From: JAJPXC01 sp964510535
GTDB taxonomy: Bacteria > Bacteroidota > Bacteroidia > Bacteroidales > Muribaculaceae
Direction: 5' to 3'
DNA: 33,029 nt
Assembly: GCA_964510535.1 (NCBI GenBank)
Contig: CAZECG010000022.1
Location: 1 to 33,029 of the forward strand
In this document: positions 25,067 through 32,989 of the stretch, piece by piece
How positions within the stretch are numbered: the stretch's first letter is position 1
Layout of the letters: every line of letters starts with the position of its first letter
Notes under the pieces: model-generated
The model's database searches: none
What the model was told of the DNA's origin: nothing
Seen by the model: only the letters and a program-made list of their open reading frames with translations
Position numbers and translations under genes: made by a program

Positions 25067-26034
25067 ATTTGCGAATTGAAACAATCGGGAATTGTACTTG
25101 TTGCGATTGTTAACAATTGGATGCAAGCGTAAACCGCTGATGCCGTTTGCTTTTGATGGATGATTTAAATAAAATCTATATGTGTCTGATTATTAGCGGT
25201 ATATTTATATGTTTTGATTGTTTGGCGGTTGTTTTTGTGATTTTTTTAAATTTGATTTAAGAAAAACTAAAATTATTTTATGCAATACCTATGAGTTTCA
25301 GTATTATAATGTGATTATGTATTATTGTTAATGGATGAATTTTTCTTTTCGAAACACAATTGTGAATTTGTGTTTGGCTAATTATCTACATTCCCGCAAT
25401 TTAATTGCGGGTAGCTGTCAAGTTCAAATTCTAAACTTAAATATGGATTTGTGATTGTTTAAATGCGCATATTTAAGTTGTGTAAATTGATAATTTGTAT
25501 TTGTAATTTAAGAACCGTCTTAAGTCGCAGAAATTTTCTTTGATGGTCTACGTTGTAATATTTGGGCGTAGATTATCAGTCGTTTGTATTTATAACAATG
25601 TAGAAAGGCGTTTTCTCGATTTGTTGCACTTATTTAACATGAACATCTTCGTTTATTTTAGTATATTTAGAGTAGATGTCGATGATCGATAATCTCTTGA
25701 AATATTTGATTAATTGTGGTCATTTAAGGCAAACTTGTCGGAGATAGGTGTTGTGCCGACAAATAACGGTTTGTCGCACTGTTTATTGGCGAATTAAAAT
25801 GTTTTGCAAAGCGTTTTTTATTGCGTCGGAAGTTACATAATCGGCATTATGTTAAATAGGATTCTGCCTAAAACACCCTATCCCTATGTTTGATTACTCC
25901 CAATCTTTTGTTTGATTGCCATCCTATCTCGGGTGTATAAATGACATTGGCGTAGATTTGTTGAAGAGTTTTGCAGGCATCTCTTATAGATGTAGCATTT
26001 AGTGTTTCTTTGAAACTGTGGTGTCGATACATAA
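25067..26034. other. AT-rich stretch of about 1 kb without a convincing gene
   Basis: Between the XRE promoter and the pgk terminator there is no open frame of normal size on either strand. The sequence is clearly richer in A+T than its surroundings, with many TTTG and AATTT runs. It contains a perfect inverted repeat with an 8-bp stem (25393-25400 with 25404-25411) and a dyad TTGTCGG-N14-CCGACAA (25735-25762). The longest reading frame I found is 54 codons on the minus strand at 25868-26032; it lies just downstream of the pgk hairpin and has no recognised similarity. The region could hold a small RNA or be decayed DNA, but nothing here proves either. Confidence 0.6.
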
Positions 26035-26072
26035 CGCACCCCAAAAGTTAGGCTTAAAACTTTTGGGGTGCG
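26035..26072 (-). terminator. Terminator-like perfect hairpin after pgk
   Basis: A perfect 15-bp stem (26035-26049 with 26058-26072) with an 8-base loop lies 28 bases after the pgk stop. It is well placed to end pgk transcription. Its arm sequence CACCCCAAAAGTT also looks like the ends of some IS3-family elements, so an insertion-sequence origin is possible. Confidence 0.75.
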
Positions 26073-26099
26073 GTTCAGAACAGATAGTTCTATCCTATT

Positions 26100-27350
26100 T
26101 TATTTACCTTTGATGGCTGCGATACCAGGAAGGATTTTGCCTTCGATGGCTTCGAGAAGTGCGCCACCGCCGGTAGATACATAAGAGACTTCGTCGGCCA
26201 AACCAAATTTGTTTACACAAGCGACAGAGTCGCCACCGCCTACGAGTGAGAATGCACCGTTGTTGGTCGCCTCAACGATAGCTTCTGCAATAGCTCTTGA
26301 GCCTGCGGTGAAATTGTCAAATTCAAATACACCGGCTGGGCCGTTCCAAAGGATTGTTTTAGCCCCTTTGATGACTTCTGCAAAGGCTTTTTGAGTCTTA
26401 GGACCGGCATCGAGACCTTCCCATCCGTCAGGTATATCCATGCAAGAAACGATTTGAGTGTGAGCGTCGTTTGAGAAGTCATCGGCTGCTACACAGTCTG
26501 TTCCGAGCACGAGGTTAACGCCTTTCTCTTTCGCTTTTTTCATGATGTCAAGGGCGAGGTCGAGCTTGTCATCTTCACAGATTGATTTACCTATTTTGCC
26601 TCCCATGGCTTTTGCGAATGTATAAGTCATGCCGCCGCAAAGAATGAGGTTGTCAACCTTGTCCATCAAATTCTCGATGATGCCGATCTTAGTAGATACT
26701 TTTGAGCCACCCATGATTGCGGTGAACGGACGTTTAATGTCGCTGAGGATGTTGTCGACGGCTTTAACTTCCTTTTCCATCAGGTAGCCGAGCATCTTGT
26801 TGTCAGCGTCGAAATAGTCGGCTATAACGGCAGTAGAAGCGTGTTTGCGGTGTGCGGTTCCGAATGCGTCGTTAACATAAGCGTCGGCATAGCTTGCGAG
26901 TTTTTTTGCAAACTCTTTCTGTCGCTCTTTCATCTCCTTTTTCGCTGTGTCGTAGGCGGGGTCTTCTTTGTCGATTCCGACGGGCTTGCCTTCTTCTTCC
27001 GGATAGAAACGGAGGTTTTCGAGCAACAAAACTTCGCCAGGTTTGAGGTTGGCTGCTGCTTCGCCTGCGTTTGCGCAGTCGTCGGCAAACTTCACGTCGT
27101 GTCCGAGCGCCTTGGCTACGTCATCTTTGATTTGAGCCAAAGAGAATTTGGGGTTAACTTTACCTTTGGGTTTGCCCATATGAGACATGATGATGAGGCT
27201 GCCTCCATCTTCAAGAATTTTTTTCAGTGTGGGAAGCGCACCGCGGATGCGTGTGTCGTCGGTGATTTTACCGTTCTCATCCAAAGGCACGTTGAAGTCA
27301 ACGCGCACAATCGCTTTTTTACCCGCGAAATTGTAATTGTCGAGTGTCAT
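26100..27350 (-). CDS. pgk: Phosphoglycerate kinase
   Basis: Glycolytic enzyme that transfers phosphate from 1,3-bisphosphoglycerate to ADP in the cytoplasm. 416 residues, typical length. The N-terminal signature 'AIVRVDFNVPLDENGKITDDTRI' and the substrate-binding 'SHMGKPKGK' and 'FGTAHRKHAST' blocks are intact. In the C-terminal nucleotide domain, 'AIMGGSKVSTKIGIIENL', 'WNGPAGVFEF' and 'SLVGGGDSVA' are clear. It is preceded by a TATATTTG -7 box inside the 107-base gap from pyrF and is followed by a 15-bp hairpin, suggesting a separate transcript. Confidence 0.97.
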   Translation of the reverse strand: MTLDNYNFAGKKAIVRVDFNVPLDENGKITDDTRIRGALPTLKKILEDGGSLIIMSHMGKPKGKVNPKFSLAQIKDDVAKALGHDVKFADDCANAGEAAANLKPGEVLLLENLRFYPEEEGKPVGIDKEDPAYDTAKKEMKERQKEFAKKLASYADAYVNDAFGTAHRKHASTAVIADYFDADNKMLGYLMEKEVKAVDNILSDIKRPFTAIMGGSKVSTKIGIIENLMDKVDNLILCGGMTYTFAKAMGGKIGKSICEDDKLDLALDIMKKAKEKGVNLVLGTDCVAADDFSNDAHTQIVSCMDIPDGWEGLDAGPKTQKAFAEVIKGAKTILWNGPAGVFEFDNFTAGSRAIAEAIVEATNNGAFSLVGGGDSVACVNKFGLADEVSYVSTGGGALLEAIEGKILPGIAAIKGK

Positions 27351-27416
27351 TTTTTTTATAAATATATGTTATACTTAAAAATTTATTGTCAAGAGTTTAT
27401 TTGGGATTTTCTTTGG

Positions 27417-27424
27417 CAAATATA
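27417..27424 (-). promoter_or_regulatory. Putative -7 box for pgk
   Basis: On the minus strand this reads TATATTTG, matching TAnnTTTG. It lies in the gap between pyrF and pgk and would give a leader of about 60 bases. The -33 position reads CTG rather than TTG. Confidence 0.5.
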
Positions 27425-27457
27425 CGATAATGTTTTCAGAAAATCAGTTAGTGCAAA

Positions 27458-28291
27458 CTAAATGATGTTGCGTTTAGCCAACAAAACTTCCATTTGGTCA
27501 CGGAGTTTGCGGGCCTCATCAGCCGCTGCTTTAGCAAAATCTTCTCCGGCTGATGCGTAGATTATGCCGCGTGATGAGTTGACGAGAAGGCCACATTCAT
27601 TGGTCATGCCATATTGGGCTACATCTTCAAGGCTCCCTCCTTGCGCTCCGACTCCCGGGACGAGAAGAAAACTGTCGGGTGCGATTTGGCGAATGGTTTC
27701 AAACATACGCCCCTGTGTCGCACCGACCACATACATCATTTCGTCGATACTCCCCCACTCTGCTGATTTGCGCATGACGGTCTCAAAAAGAGGTGTTCCG
27801 CTTTCGTCTTTTATGAGTTGAAAATCGTGGGAGCCTTTATTGGATGTTAAAGCAAGCAGTATCACCCACTTCCCATCATAGCCGAGGAATGGCTTCACGC
27901 TGTCTTCACCCATGTAAGGGGCTACTGTGACCGCATCCACGTCAAGGTGCTCAAAAAAACTGCGAGCGTAGAGCTGTGACGTGTTGCCGATGTCTCCGCG
28001 TTTAGCGTCGGCTATTATGAACTGGTCTGGGTAGTTCTGTTTAAGATATTTGATGGTCTTTTCAAGGGCCATCTGGCCTTCAACTCCGAGACTTTCGTAG
28101 AATGCGAGATTGGGTTTATAGGCCACGCAATATGGAGCCGTTGCGTCGATAATGGCCTTATTGAACTCGAAAATAGGGTCATCTTTCTGCTCGATAAGAT
28201 GAGCCGGTATTTTTTTTATGTCTGTATCAAGGCCGACACATAGAAACGAACGTTTGTTTTTAATGTTTTCGACTAATTCTGATCTTTTCAT
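27458..28291 (-). CDS. pyrF: Orotidine 5'-phosphate decarboxylase
   Basis: Last step of UMP synthesis: decarboxylates OMP to UMP. The 277-residue length and sequence fit the longer class (type 2) found in Bacteroidota and mycobacteria. The catalytic Asp-Lys-Asp motif is at Asp95, Lys97 and Asp100 (ADAKRGDIGNTS). The phosphate-binding 'LLVPGVGAQGG' block is near residue 210. It follows prfA by 26 bases and is likely co-transcribed with it. The other pyrimidine genes here (pyrK, pyrD) are in a separate unit. Confidence 0.95.
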   Translation of the reverse strand: MKRSELVENIKNKRSFLCVGLDTDIKKIPAHLIEQKDDPIFEFNKAIIDATAPYCVAYKPNLAFYESLGVEGQMALEKTIKYLKQNYPDQFIIADAKRGDIGNTSQLYARSFFEHLDVDAVTVAPYMGEDSVKPFLGYDGKWVILLALTSNKGSHDFQLIKDESGTPLFETVMRKSAEWGSIDEMMYVVGATQGRMFETIRQIAPDSFLLVPGVGAQGGSLEDVAQYGMTNECGLLVNSSRGIIYASAGEDFAKAAADEARKLRDQMEVLLAKRNII

Positions 28292-28317
28292 TATTGTGAG
28301 TCTATGATATAAATGAA

Positions 28318-29427
28318 TTATAGTTCTGATTCTTTCAATTTTTCGGCGTTCTCGGCTATGATTAGGTGGTCAATACAGTCCTGAATATCGCCGTCGACAA
28401 ATGCTTGGAGATTGTAGATTGTGTAGTTGATGCGGTGGTCGGTGATGCGCCCCTGCGGGTAGTTGTATGTGCGAATTTTTGCCGAACGATCGCCGGTTGA
28501 AACCATCGTTTTGCGTCGGCTGGCAATGTCATCAATGTATTTCTGATGTTCTTTATCATAGATGAATGTCCTCAGTCGGCTGAGTGCGCGTTCTTTGTTT
28601 TTGGGCTGGTCGCGTGTCTCGGTACATTCGATCAAGATTTCCTCGCTTACTCCTGTGTTGGGATTTTTCCACAGATATCTTAATCGTACGCCCGATTCGA
28701 CTTTATTCACATTCTGACCGCCGGCTCCACCTGAGCGGAAGGTATCCCATTTGATTTCGCCTTCATTGATTTCCACATCGAAAGCTTCGGCCTCGGGTAG
28801 CACGGCGACTGTGGCTGCCGAGGTGTGTACCCTACCCTGTGTTTCTGTCGCGGGCACGCGTTGCACGCGGTGAACCCCGCTCTCGTATTTCAGTGTGCCG
28901 TAGACGCTTTCGCCGCTGACAGCGAATACAATCTCCTTGAATCCCCCGGCGGTGCCTTCGTTGAAACTTGTAACAGCCACTGACCACCCTTTTGATTCGC
29001 AGTATTTGGAATACATTTTGAATAAATCGCCTGCGAAAATCGCAGCTTCGTCGCCTCCGGTACCCCCGCGTATTTCCACTATGGCATTTTTGCCGTCCTC
29101 GGGATCCGCGGGAATTAGCAATAGCTTAATCTGTTCTTCCATTTGAGGCAGTTCGCTGTTGGCAGCGTCGAGTTGTTCTTTAGCCATCGACCTTATTTCT
29201 TCATCACTTTCATTGGCGAGAATATCGCGGGCTTCGTCGATATTTCCCAAGAGCTCGCGATAATGGCGAGTGGCGGCTGTGAGCTTTTCGAGTTCTTTGT
29301 ATTCCTTTGTCAAGCGTACAAAGCGTTTCATGTCGGCGATAACGCCCGGGTCGGTAATTAATGTGCTGACCTCTTGGAAACGCGCTTCAATTCCGTCAAG
29401 GCGCGACAAAAGTGATGATTCGGCCAT
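28318..29427 (-). CDS. prfA: Peptide chain release factor 1
   Basis: 369-residue class I release factor that recognises UAA and UAG and triggers peptide release. The catalytic GGQ is at residues 236-238 ('SGGAGGQNVNKVES'). The stop-codon recognition tripeptide reads PAT at 192-194 (family PxT), which separates RF1 from RF2 (SPF). The 'GGTGGDEAAIFAGDLFKMY' segment starts the central domain. It diverges from the kinase/RapZ-C gene; the two start codons are 77 bases apart and share a dyad-symmetric promoter region. Confidence 0.97.
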   Translation of the reverse strand: MAESSLLSRLDGIEARFQEVSTLITDPGVIADMKRFVRLTKEYKELEKLTAATRHYRELLGNIDEARDILANESDEEIRSMAKEQLDAANSELPQMEEQIKLLLIPADPEDGKNAIVEIRGGTGGDEAAIFAGDLFKMYSKYCESKGWSVAVTSFNEGTAGGFKEIVFAVSGESVYGTLKYESGVHRVQRVPATETQGRVHTSAATVAVLPEAEAFDVEINEGEIKWDTFRSGGAGGQNVNKVESGVRLRYLWKNPNTGVSEEILIECTETRDQPKNKERALSRLRTFIYDKEHQKYIDDIASRRKTMVSTGDRSAKIRTYNYPQGRITDHRINYTIYNLQAFVDGDIQDCIDHLIIAENAEKLKESEL

Positions 29428-29449
29428 ATAGATAGAAATACTTTAAATT

Positions 29450-29480
29450 TTGTGCGAAGTTACGAAATTTCTTAACTTTG
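29450..29480 (+). promoter_or_regulatory. Bacteroidota promoter of the kinase/RapZ-C gene
   Basis: TTG (29450-29452), exactly 20 bases, then TAACTTTG (29473-29480), a full match. The predicted start near 29487 leaves a leader of about 17 bases to the ATG at 29505, favouring that start over the ATG at 29490. The -7 box is one half of a near-perfect 28-bp dyad at 29454-29481; the other half reads TAACTTCG on the minus strand (29462-29455), a one-mismatch -7 box facing prfA. Confidence 0.75.
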
Positions 29481-29504
29481 CGTTTATTAATGCGATTAAA
29501 ATTT

Positions 29505-30932
29505 ATGAATATACTGACATCATTATATACGGAGACTGTTGGCGTTGAGCCGCAGAAAATTGAGGAATTGCCTACTGCCGGCTCTAATCGGCGTTACTAT
29601 AGATTAATCGGCGATAAGACGTTGGTAGGCGTGATTGGCACTTGTATTGAAGAAAACAGGGCGTTCATTCAACTTGCCCGTCACTTCAGGAGCAAAGGGC
29701 TTCCCGTTCCTGAAGTTGTGGCTGTGACATCCGATGAAACCGCTTATTTGCAAGAAGATCTTGGCGATGTACAGTTGTTCAACGCTATTCAAAAAGGGCG
29801 GATTACAAGGTCATTCGGCCCAGACGAAAAAGAGGTTCTTGTAAAGACGATAAGGCTCCTGCCCGATTTGCAGTTCAACGGTGCTACAGGTCTTGACTTC
29901 AACGTTTGCTATCCGTCAGCTGAGTTTGACGTTAGGTCAATAATGTGGGATTTGAACTATTTCAAATACTGCTTTCTCAAGGCGACAGGACTGGAGTTTC
30001 TGGAAGATAAGTTAGAAGATGATTTCCAAACCATGGCCAAAGTGCTTATGCGTAACCAGTCGAGCACTTTCATGTATCGTGACTTTCAGTCGCGAAATGT
30101 TATGGTCAGAGATAATGGCGAGCCCTGGTTTATTGATTTCCAAGGTGGTCGTAAAGGGCCGTTCTACTACGATGTCGCGTCATTCCTTTGGCAAGCTAAG
30201 GCTAATTTCCCCGATAGTCTGCGTCATGATTTGATTAAAGAGTATATAGATTCGCTAAGACGTTATATTCCGGTTGATGAGGATTATTTCCATGAGCAGT
30301 TGCGACATTTTGTTTTGTTCCGCACGTTGCAGGTGCTTGGCGCGTATGGATTCCGGGGGTATTTTGAAAAGAAACCTCACTTCATGCAGAGCGTGCCGTT
30401 TGCCATTGCCAATCTGAGGACGCTACTTGAGCGGTCTTATCCCGAATATCCCTATCTGAGCAAGTTGCTCCACGAACTTGTGGAGATGAAGCAATTCAGC
30501 GATGAGCTTGAACAGCGTTCGCTGACGGTCAAGGTGATGAGCTTCGCGTATAAAAAGGGGATTCCTAATGACACTTCGGGTAATGGCGGCGGTTTCGTGT
30601 TTGATTGCCGCGCTGTCAACAATCCGGGTAAATATGAGCGATACAAACCGTTTACGGGTCTCGACCAACAGGTCATAACGTTTTTAGAGGAAGATGGAGA
30701 AGTGCTTGACTTCCTTAGTCATGCGCAGGCATTGGTTGATGCGTCGGTCAAACGGTACATGGAGCGAGGTTTTACCAACCTTATGGTTTCGTTTGGGTGC
30801 ACCGGTGGGCAACATCGTTCGGTCTATTGTGCGCAGCATATTGCCGAGCATATCAACAAAGAGTTTAATGTAAAGGTGGAACTCATTCACAGAGAACAGA
30901 ATATCGAGCAGACTTTTAAACCTCGCAGATGA
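29505..30932 (+). CDS. AmgK-like amino-sugar kinase fused to a RapZ C-terminal domain
   Basis: 475 residues from the ATG at 29505. Residues of about 1-330 form an aminoglycoside phosphotransferase-type kinase: 'AGSNRRYYRL' glycine/nucleotide loop near 25-34, catalytic Asp193 and Asn198 in 'YRDFQSRNVMV', metal-binding Asp211 in 'FIDFQGGRKGPFYYDVAS'. These motifs fit AmgK, the anomeric MurNAc/GlcNAc kinase. Residues of about 338-475 match the C-terminal domain of RapZ, including 'SFAYKKGIPND', 'FVFDCRAVNNPG', 'PFTGLDQQV' and 'CTGGQHRSV' (432-440). In E. coli this domain binds glucosamine-6-phosphate and RNA; the Walker-type N-terminal domain of RapZ is absent. It overlaps the MurU-like gene by 4 bases (ATGA). 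Substrate and control by amino sugars are inferred. Confidence 0.88.
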   Translation: MNILTSLYTETVGVEPQKIEELPTAGSNRRYYRLIGDKTLVGVIGTCIEENRAFIQLARHFRSKGLPVPEVVAVTSDETAYLQEDLGDVQLFNAIQKGRITRSFGPDEKEVLVKTIRLLPDLQFNGATGLDFNVCYPSAEFDVRSIMWDLNYFKYCFLKATGLEFLEDKLEDDFQTMAKVLMRNQSSTFMYRDFQSRNVMVRDNGEPWFIDFQGGRKGPFYYDVASFLWQAKANFPDSLRHDLIKEYIDSLRRYIPVDEDYFHEQLRHFVLFRTLQVLGAYGFRGYFEKKPHFMQSVPFAIANLRTLLERSYPEYPYLSKLLHELVEMKQFSDELEQRSLTVKVMSFAYKKGIPNDTSGNGGGFVFDCRAVNNPGKYERYKPFTGLDQQVITFLEEDGEVLDFLSHAQALVDASVKRYMERGFTNLMVSFGCTGGQHRSVYCAQHIAEHINKEFNVKVELIHREQNIEQTFKPRR

Positions 30933-31675
30933 AAGGAATGATTTTTGCGGCCGGCCTTGGTACTCGTTTGCGGCCGTTGACCAATGACAGGCCCAAGGCT
31001 TTGGTTGAGGTTGCCGGGCAACCGATGCTCCGCCATGTGATTGAGCGTTTCAAGCAAGCCGGTATTACGGAAATTGTTGTCAACGTGCATCATTTTGCCG
31101 ATATGATAATTGATTATATTCGGGATAACAATTATTTCGGTGTAACGATTCACGTTAGTGATGAACGGGATTATCTGCTTGATACGGGGGGAGCGATTCT
31201 GAAAGCTCGTCGATGGCTCGATGGGAATGAACCTTTTTTGGTTCACAACGCCGATATAATGACCGATCTTGACTTGGTCGCTTTGGAACGGGAGCATATC
31301 GATTCAGGTGCGGCGGCTACGCTATTGGTGGCTCCCCGCAAAACATCCCGGTATCTGTTGTTTGACGTGAATTTTGACTTGCATGGATGGACAAATGTGA
31401 ATACCGGCGAAATATTGCCACAAGGCATTGATATCGCCGATTTAGAGAAGATGGCTTTCGGCGGTATTCATATACTTTCGCCTGATGCGATATACAAGCT
31501 TTTATCTACTTTTTCAACCGACAAAAAGTTTTCCATAATACCATTTTATGTCAAGAATTGTAGAGAAATAAAGATTCGGGGCTATCTTTCTCCGGTCTCA
31601 TACAGATGGGTAGATATCGGACGTCCCGAAACTCTCGCTAAAGCTGAAGCGATATTTTCAGGCGATACTCTTTAG
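30929..31675 (+). CDS. MurU-like sugar-1-phosphate nucleotidyltransferase
   Basis: 248-residue nucleotidyltransferase of the GT-A-like family. The nucleotide-binding signature 'GLGTRLRPLTNDRPKAL' is at residues 9-25. Further marks are 'NADIMTDLDL' (catalytic metal-binding Asp) near 109, 'FGGIHILSP' and the end 'YRWVDIGRPETLAKAEA'. The short length without a C-terminal beta-helix fits MurU (MurNAc-1-phosphate uridylyltransferase) better than RmlA or GlmU. Its ATG overlaps the kinase stop codon (ATGA), so the two proteins are likely translated together. Together they would turn a free amino sugar into its 1-phosphate and then its UDP-sugar, as in AmgK-MurU cell-wall recycling; the exact sugar is inferred. 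Confidence 0.88.
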   Translation: MKGMIFAAGLGTRLRPLTNDRPKALVEVAGQPMLRHVIERFKQAGITEIVVNVHHFADMIIDYIRDNNYFGVTIHVSDERDYLLDTGGAILKARRWLDGNEPFLVHNADIMTDLDLVALEREHIDSGAAATLLVAPRKTSRYLLFDVNFDLHGWTNVNTGEILPQGIDIADLEKMAFGGIHILSPDAIYKLLSTFSTDKKFSIIPFYVKNCREIKIRGYLSPVSYRWVDIGRPETLAKAEAIFSGDTL

Positions 31676-31798
31676 GCGTTTAAGGGTGGCTTTCCTGTGC
31701 TCATTTGACCCGTGGACCGTCTGATTGCGATTAGCCATTCGCAGGTTAATGTTTTATGGATATGCAATAGTAGTCTCGTATGATTAAAATATAATGAG

Positions 31799-31806
31799 TA
31801 ACTTTG
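31799..31806 (+). promoter_or_regulatory. Putative -7 box for the porin-like gene
   Basis: TAACTTTG followed by C, a strong -7 match, 28 bases before the ATG at 31835. The -33 region lacks a clear TTG. It implies that the porin-like gene can be transcribed separately from murU. Confidence 0.55.
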
Positions 31807-31834
31807 CGGTCTGATAGGCAATTTATAGCAGTAT

Positions 31835-32920
31835 ATGCGTATGATAAATAATTTGTGTCGGCTACCTGTGTTGTTAGTCGTTTCCTTACCTTTTACCGCC
31901 TTGGCTTGTACAGTCGAGGCTGGGGTTTCCGATGTCAGTCAGCCAGGGGTGGAGCAGAATCATGTTGACTCAAAAGAAGTTTTCACTTATCTCCCGGACA
32001 TTCACGCGACTTTAAGACCGCGGTATGAGGCGGAAATAGACGATGATTACGTTGGTCGGTTTGAGGTGCGCAACGCTCGTTTGTCGGCTGAGGGGTATGT
32101 ATGCCCGGTGGTCGATTATAAGCTGCAGGCTGATTTATGCGATAGAGGGAAGTTTAAGATGCTTGACGTTTGGGTCGGATTGTCGGTAGCTAAGGGATTT
32201 AAGATTATAACAGGCCAAATGCTTATGCCGTTTTCGGTTGATGGCGTAAGGTCGCCCCACAACTATCTGTTTGCCAACAAGTCCTATGCCGGAGAGATTG
32301 TCGGCAATACCCGCGGGGTTGGAGCTAAACTGTGCTATTCGCCCTTATCCCCTTTGCAAATAGAAGCCGGTGTTTTTAACAACGCCACTATAAGCGACCA
32401 TGATGTATGGGAAAAAGACCCTGTGTTTGCTGCGAATGCACGTTATATGATTGGGGAGGTGGCTGTTGAGTGCGGTTTCAAAACGGCCGCCCCCGATTCG
32501 ATCCGCATCAATTTCCTTAATGGGGTTATTAGCTGGAAGTCTGACCGTTGGCAGATAGAGGGTGAGTATACCTACAAACATTACACCAATCATTCATTTA
32601 ATTCCGCCAATGCCTACAGTTGTTTCGCATCCTACGGTATGCCTGTTAATGCCGGAATATTTAACCGGCTTTCATTTCAAGGTCGCTGGGACGGAATGAC
32701 CGACCATAGTATCGGCCTCAGGAATAGTGATGGGCATTTGTACTTGACCGACAAAGCCCGTAATCGCTTGACTCTTGGCTCTACAATCAGTTATATTCAA
32801 TCGCCTAAGGTGAAAGTTGATATGCGTCTTAATTACGAAAAATATTTTTATCCTGACGGCTATGAGCCTCCAAAAGGTAGCCGTGACAAAATCGTAGTGG
32901 AGTTGGCGTTACGATTCTGA
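31835..32920 (+). CDS. OprO/OprP-like outer membrane porin
   Basis: 361 residues with an N-terminal signal peptide (about 1-24, cleavage near ALA-C) and alternating aromatic beta-strand pattern to a terminal Phe ('VVELALRF'), as needed for outer-membrane insertion. The 'RFEVRNARLSAEGYVCPVVDYKLQADLCD' and 'VWVGLSVAKGFKIITGQMLMPFS' blocks resemble phosphate-selective porin O/P family proteins, which are common and diverse in Bacteroidota. Real specificity is unknown. An ATG at 31841 would shorten the signal peptide by two residues. It lies 159 bases after murU with its own -7 box, and ends at a convergent terminator. Confidence 0.82.
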   Translation: MRMINNLCRLPVLLVVSLPFTALACTVEAGVSDVSQPGVEQNHVDSKEVFTYLPDIHATLRPRYEAEIDDDYVGRFEVRNARLSAEGYVCPVVDYKLQADLCDRGKFKMLDVWVGLSVAKGFKIITGQMLMPFSVDGVRSPHNYLFANKSYAGEIVGNTRGVGAKLCYSPLSPLQIEAGVFNNATISDHDVWEKDPVFAANARYMIGEVAVECGFKTAAPDSIRINFLNGVISWKSDRWQIEGEYTYKHYTNHSFNSANAYSCFASYGMPVNAGIFNRLSFQGRWDGMTDHSIGLRNSDGHLYLTDKARNRLTLGSTISYIQSPKVKVDMRLNYEKYFYPDGYEPPKGSRDKIVVELALRF

Positions 32921-32930
32921 AAAACTAAAT

Positions 32931-32965
32931 AGAGAAGAAACTCCCAAACCCGGAGCTTCTTCTCT
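32931..32965. terminator. Convergent terminator hairpin after the porin gene
   Basis: A 14-position stem with one A-C mismatch (32931-32944 with 32952-32965) and a 7-base loop, followed by ATTTT. It lies 10 bases after the porin stop and 24 bases past the stop of the truncated minus-strand gene, so it may serve both. Confidence 0.75.
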
Positions 32966-32989
32966 ATTTTGATGCGATAGGTAGTGTTA

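Noticed and set aside
26841..27461. A 206-codon plus-strand open frame opposite pgk
   Set aside because: The product is an unusual Cys/Phe/Val-rich string fully antisense to conserved pgk codons, so it is a shadow frame.
31676..31834. Searched for a tRNA or small RNA in the murU-porin gap
   Set aside because: No cloverleaf pattern or strong hairpin is visible; only the -7 box at 31799 can be supported.
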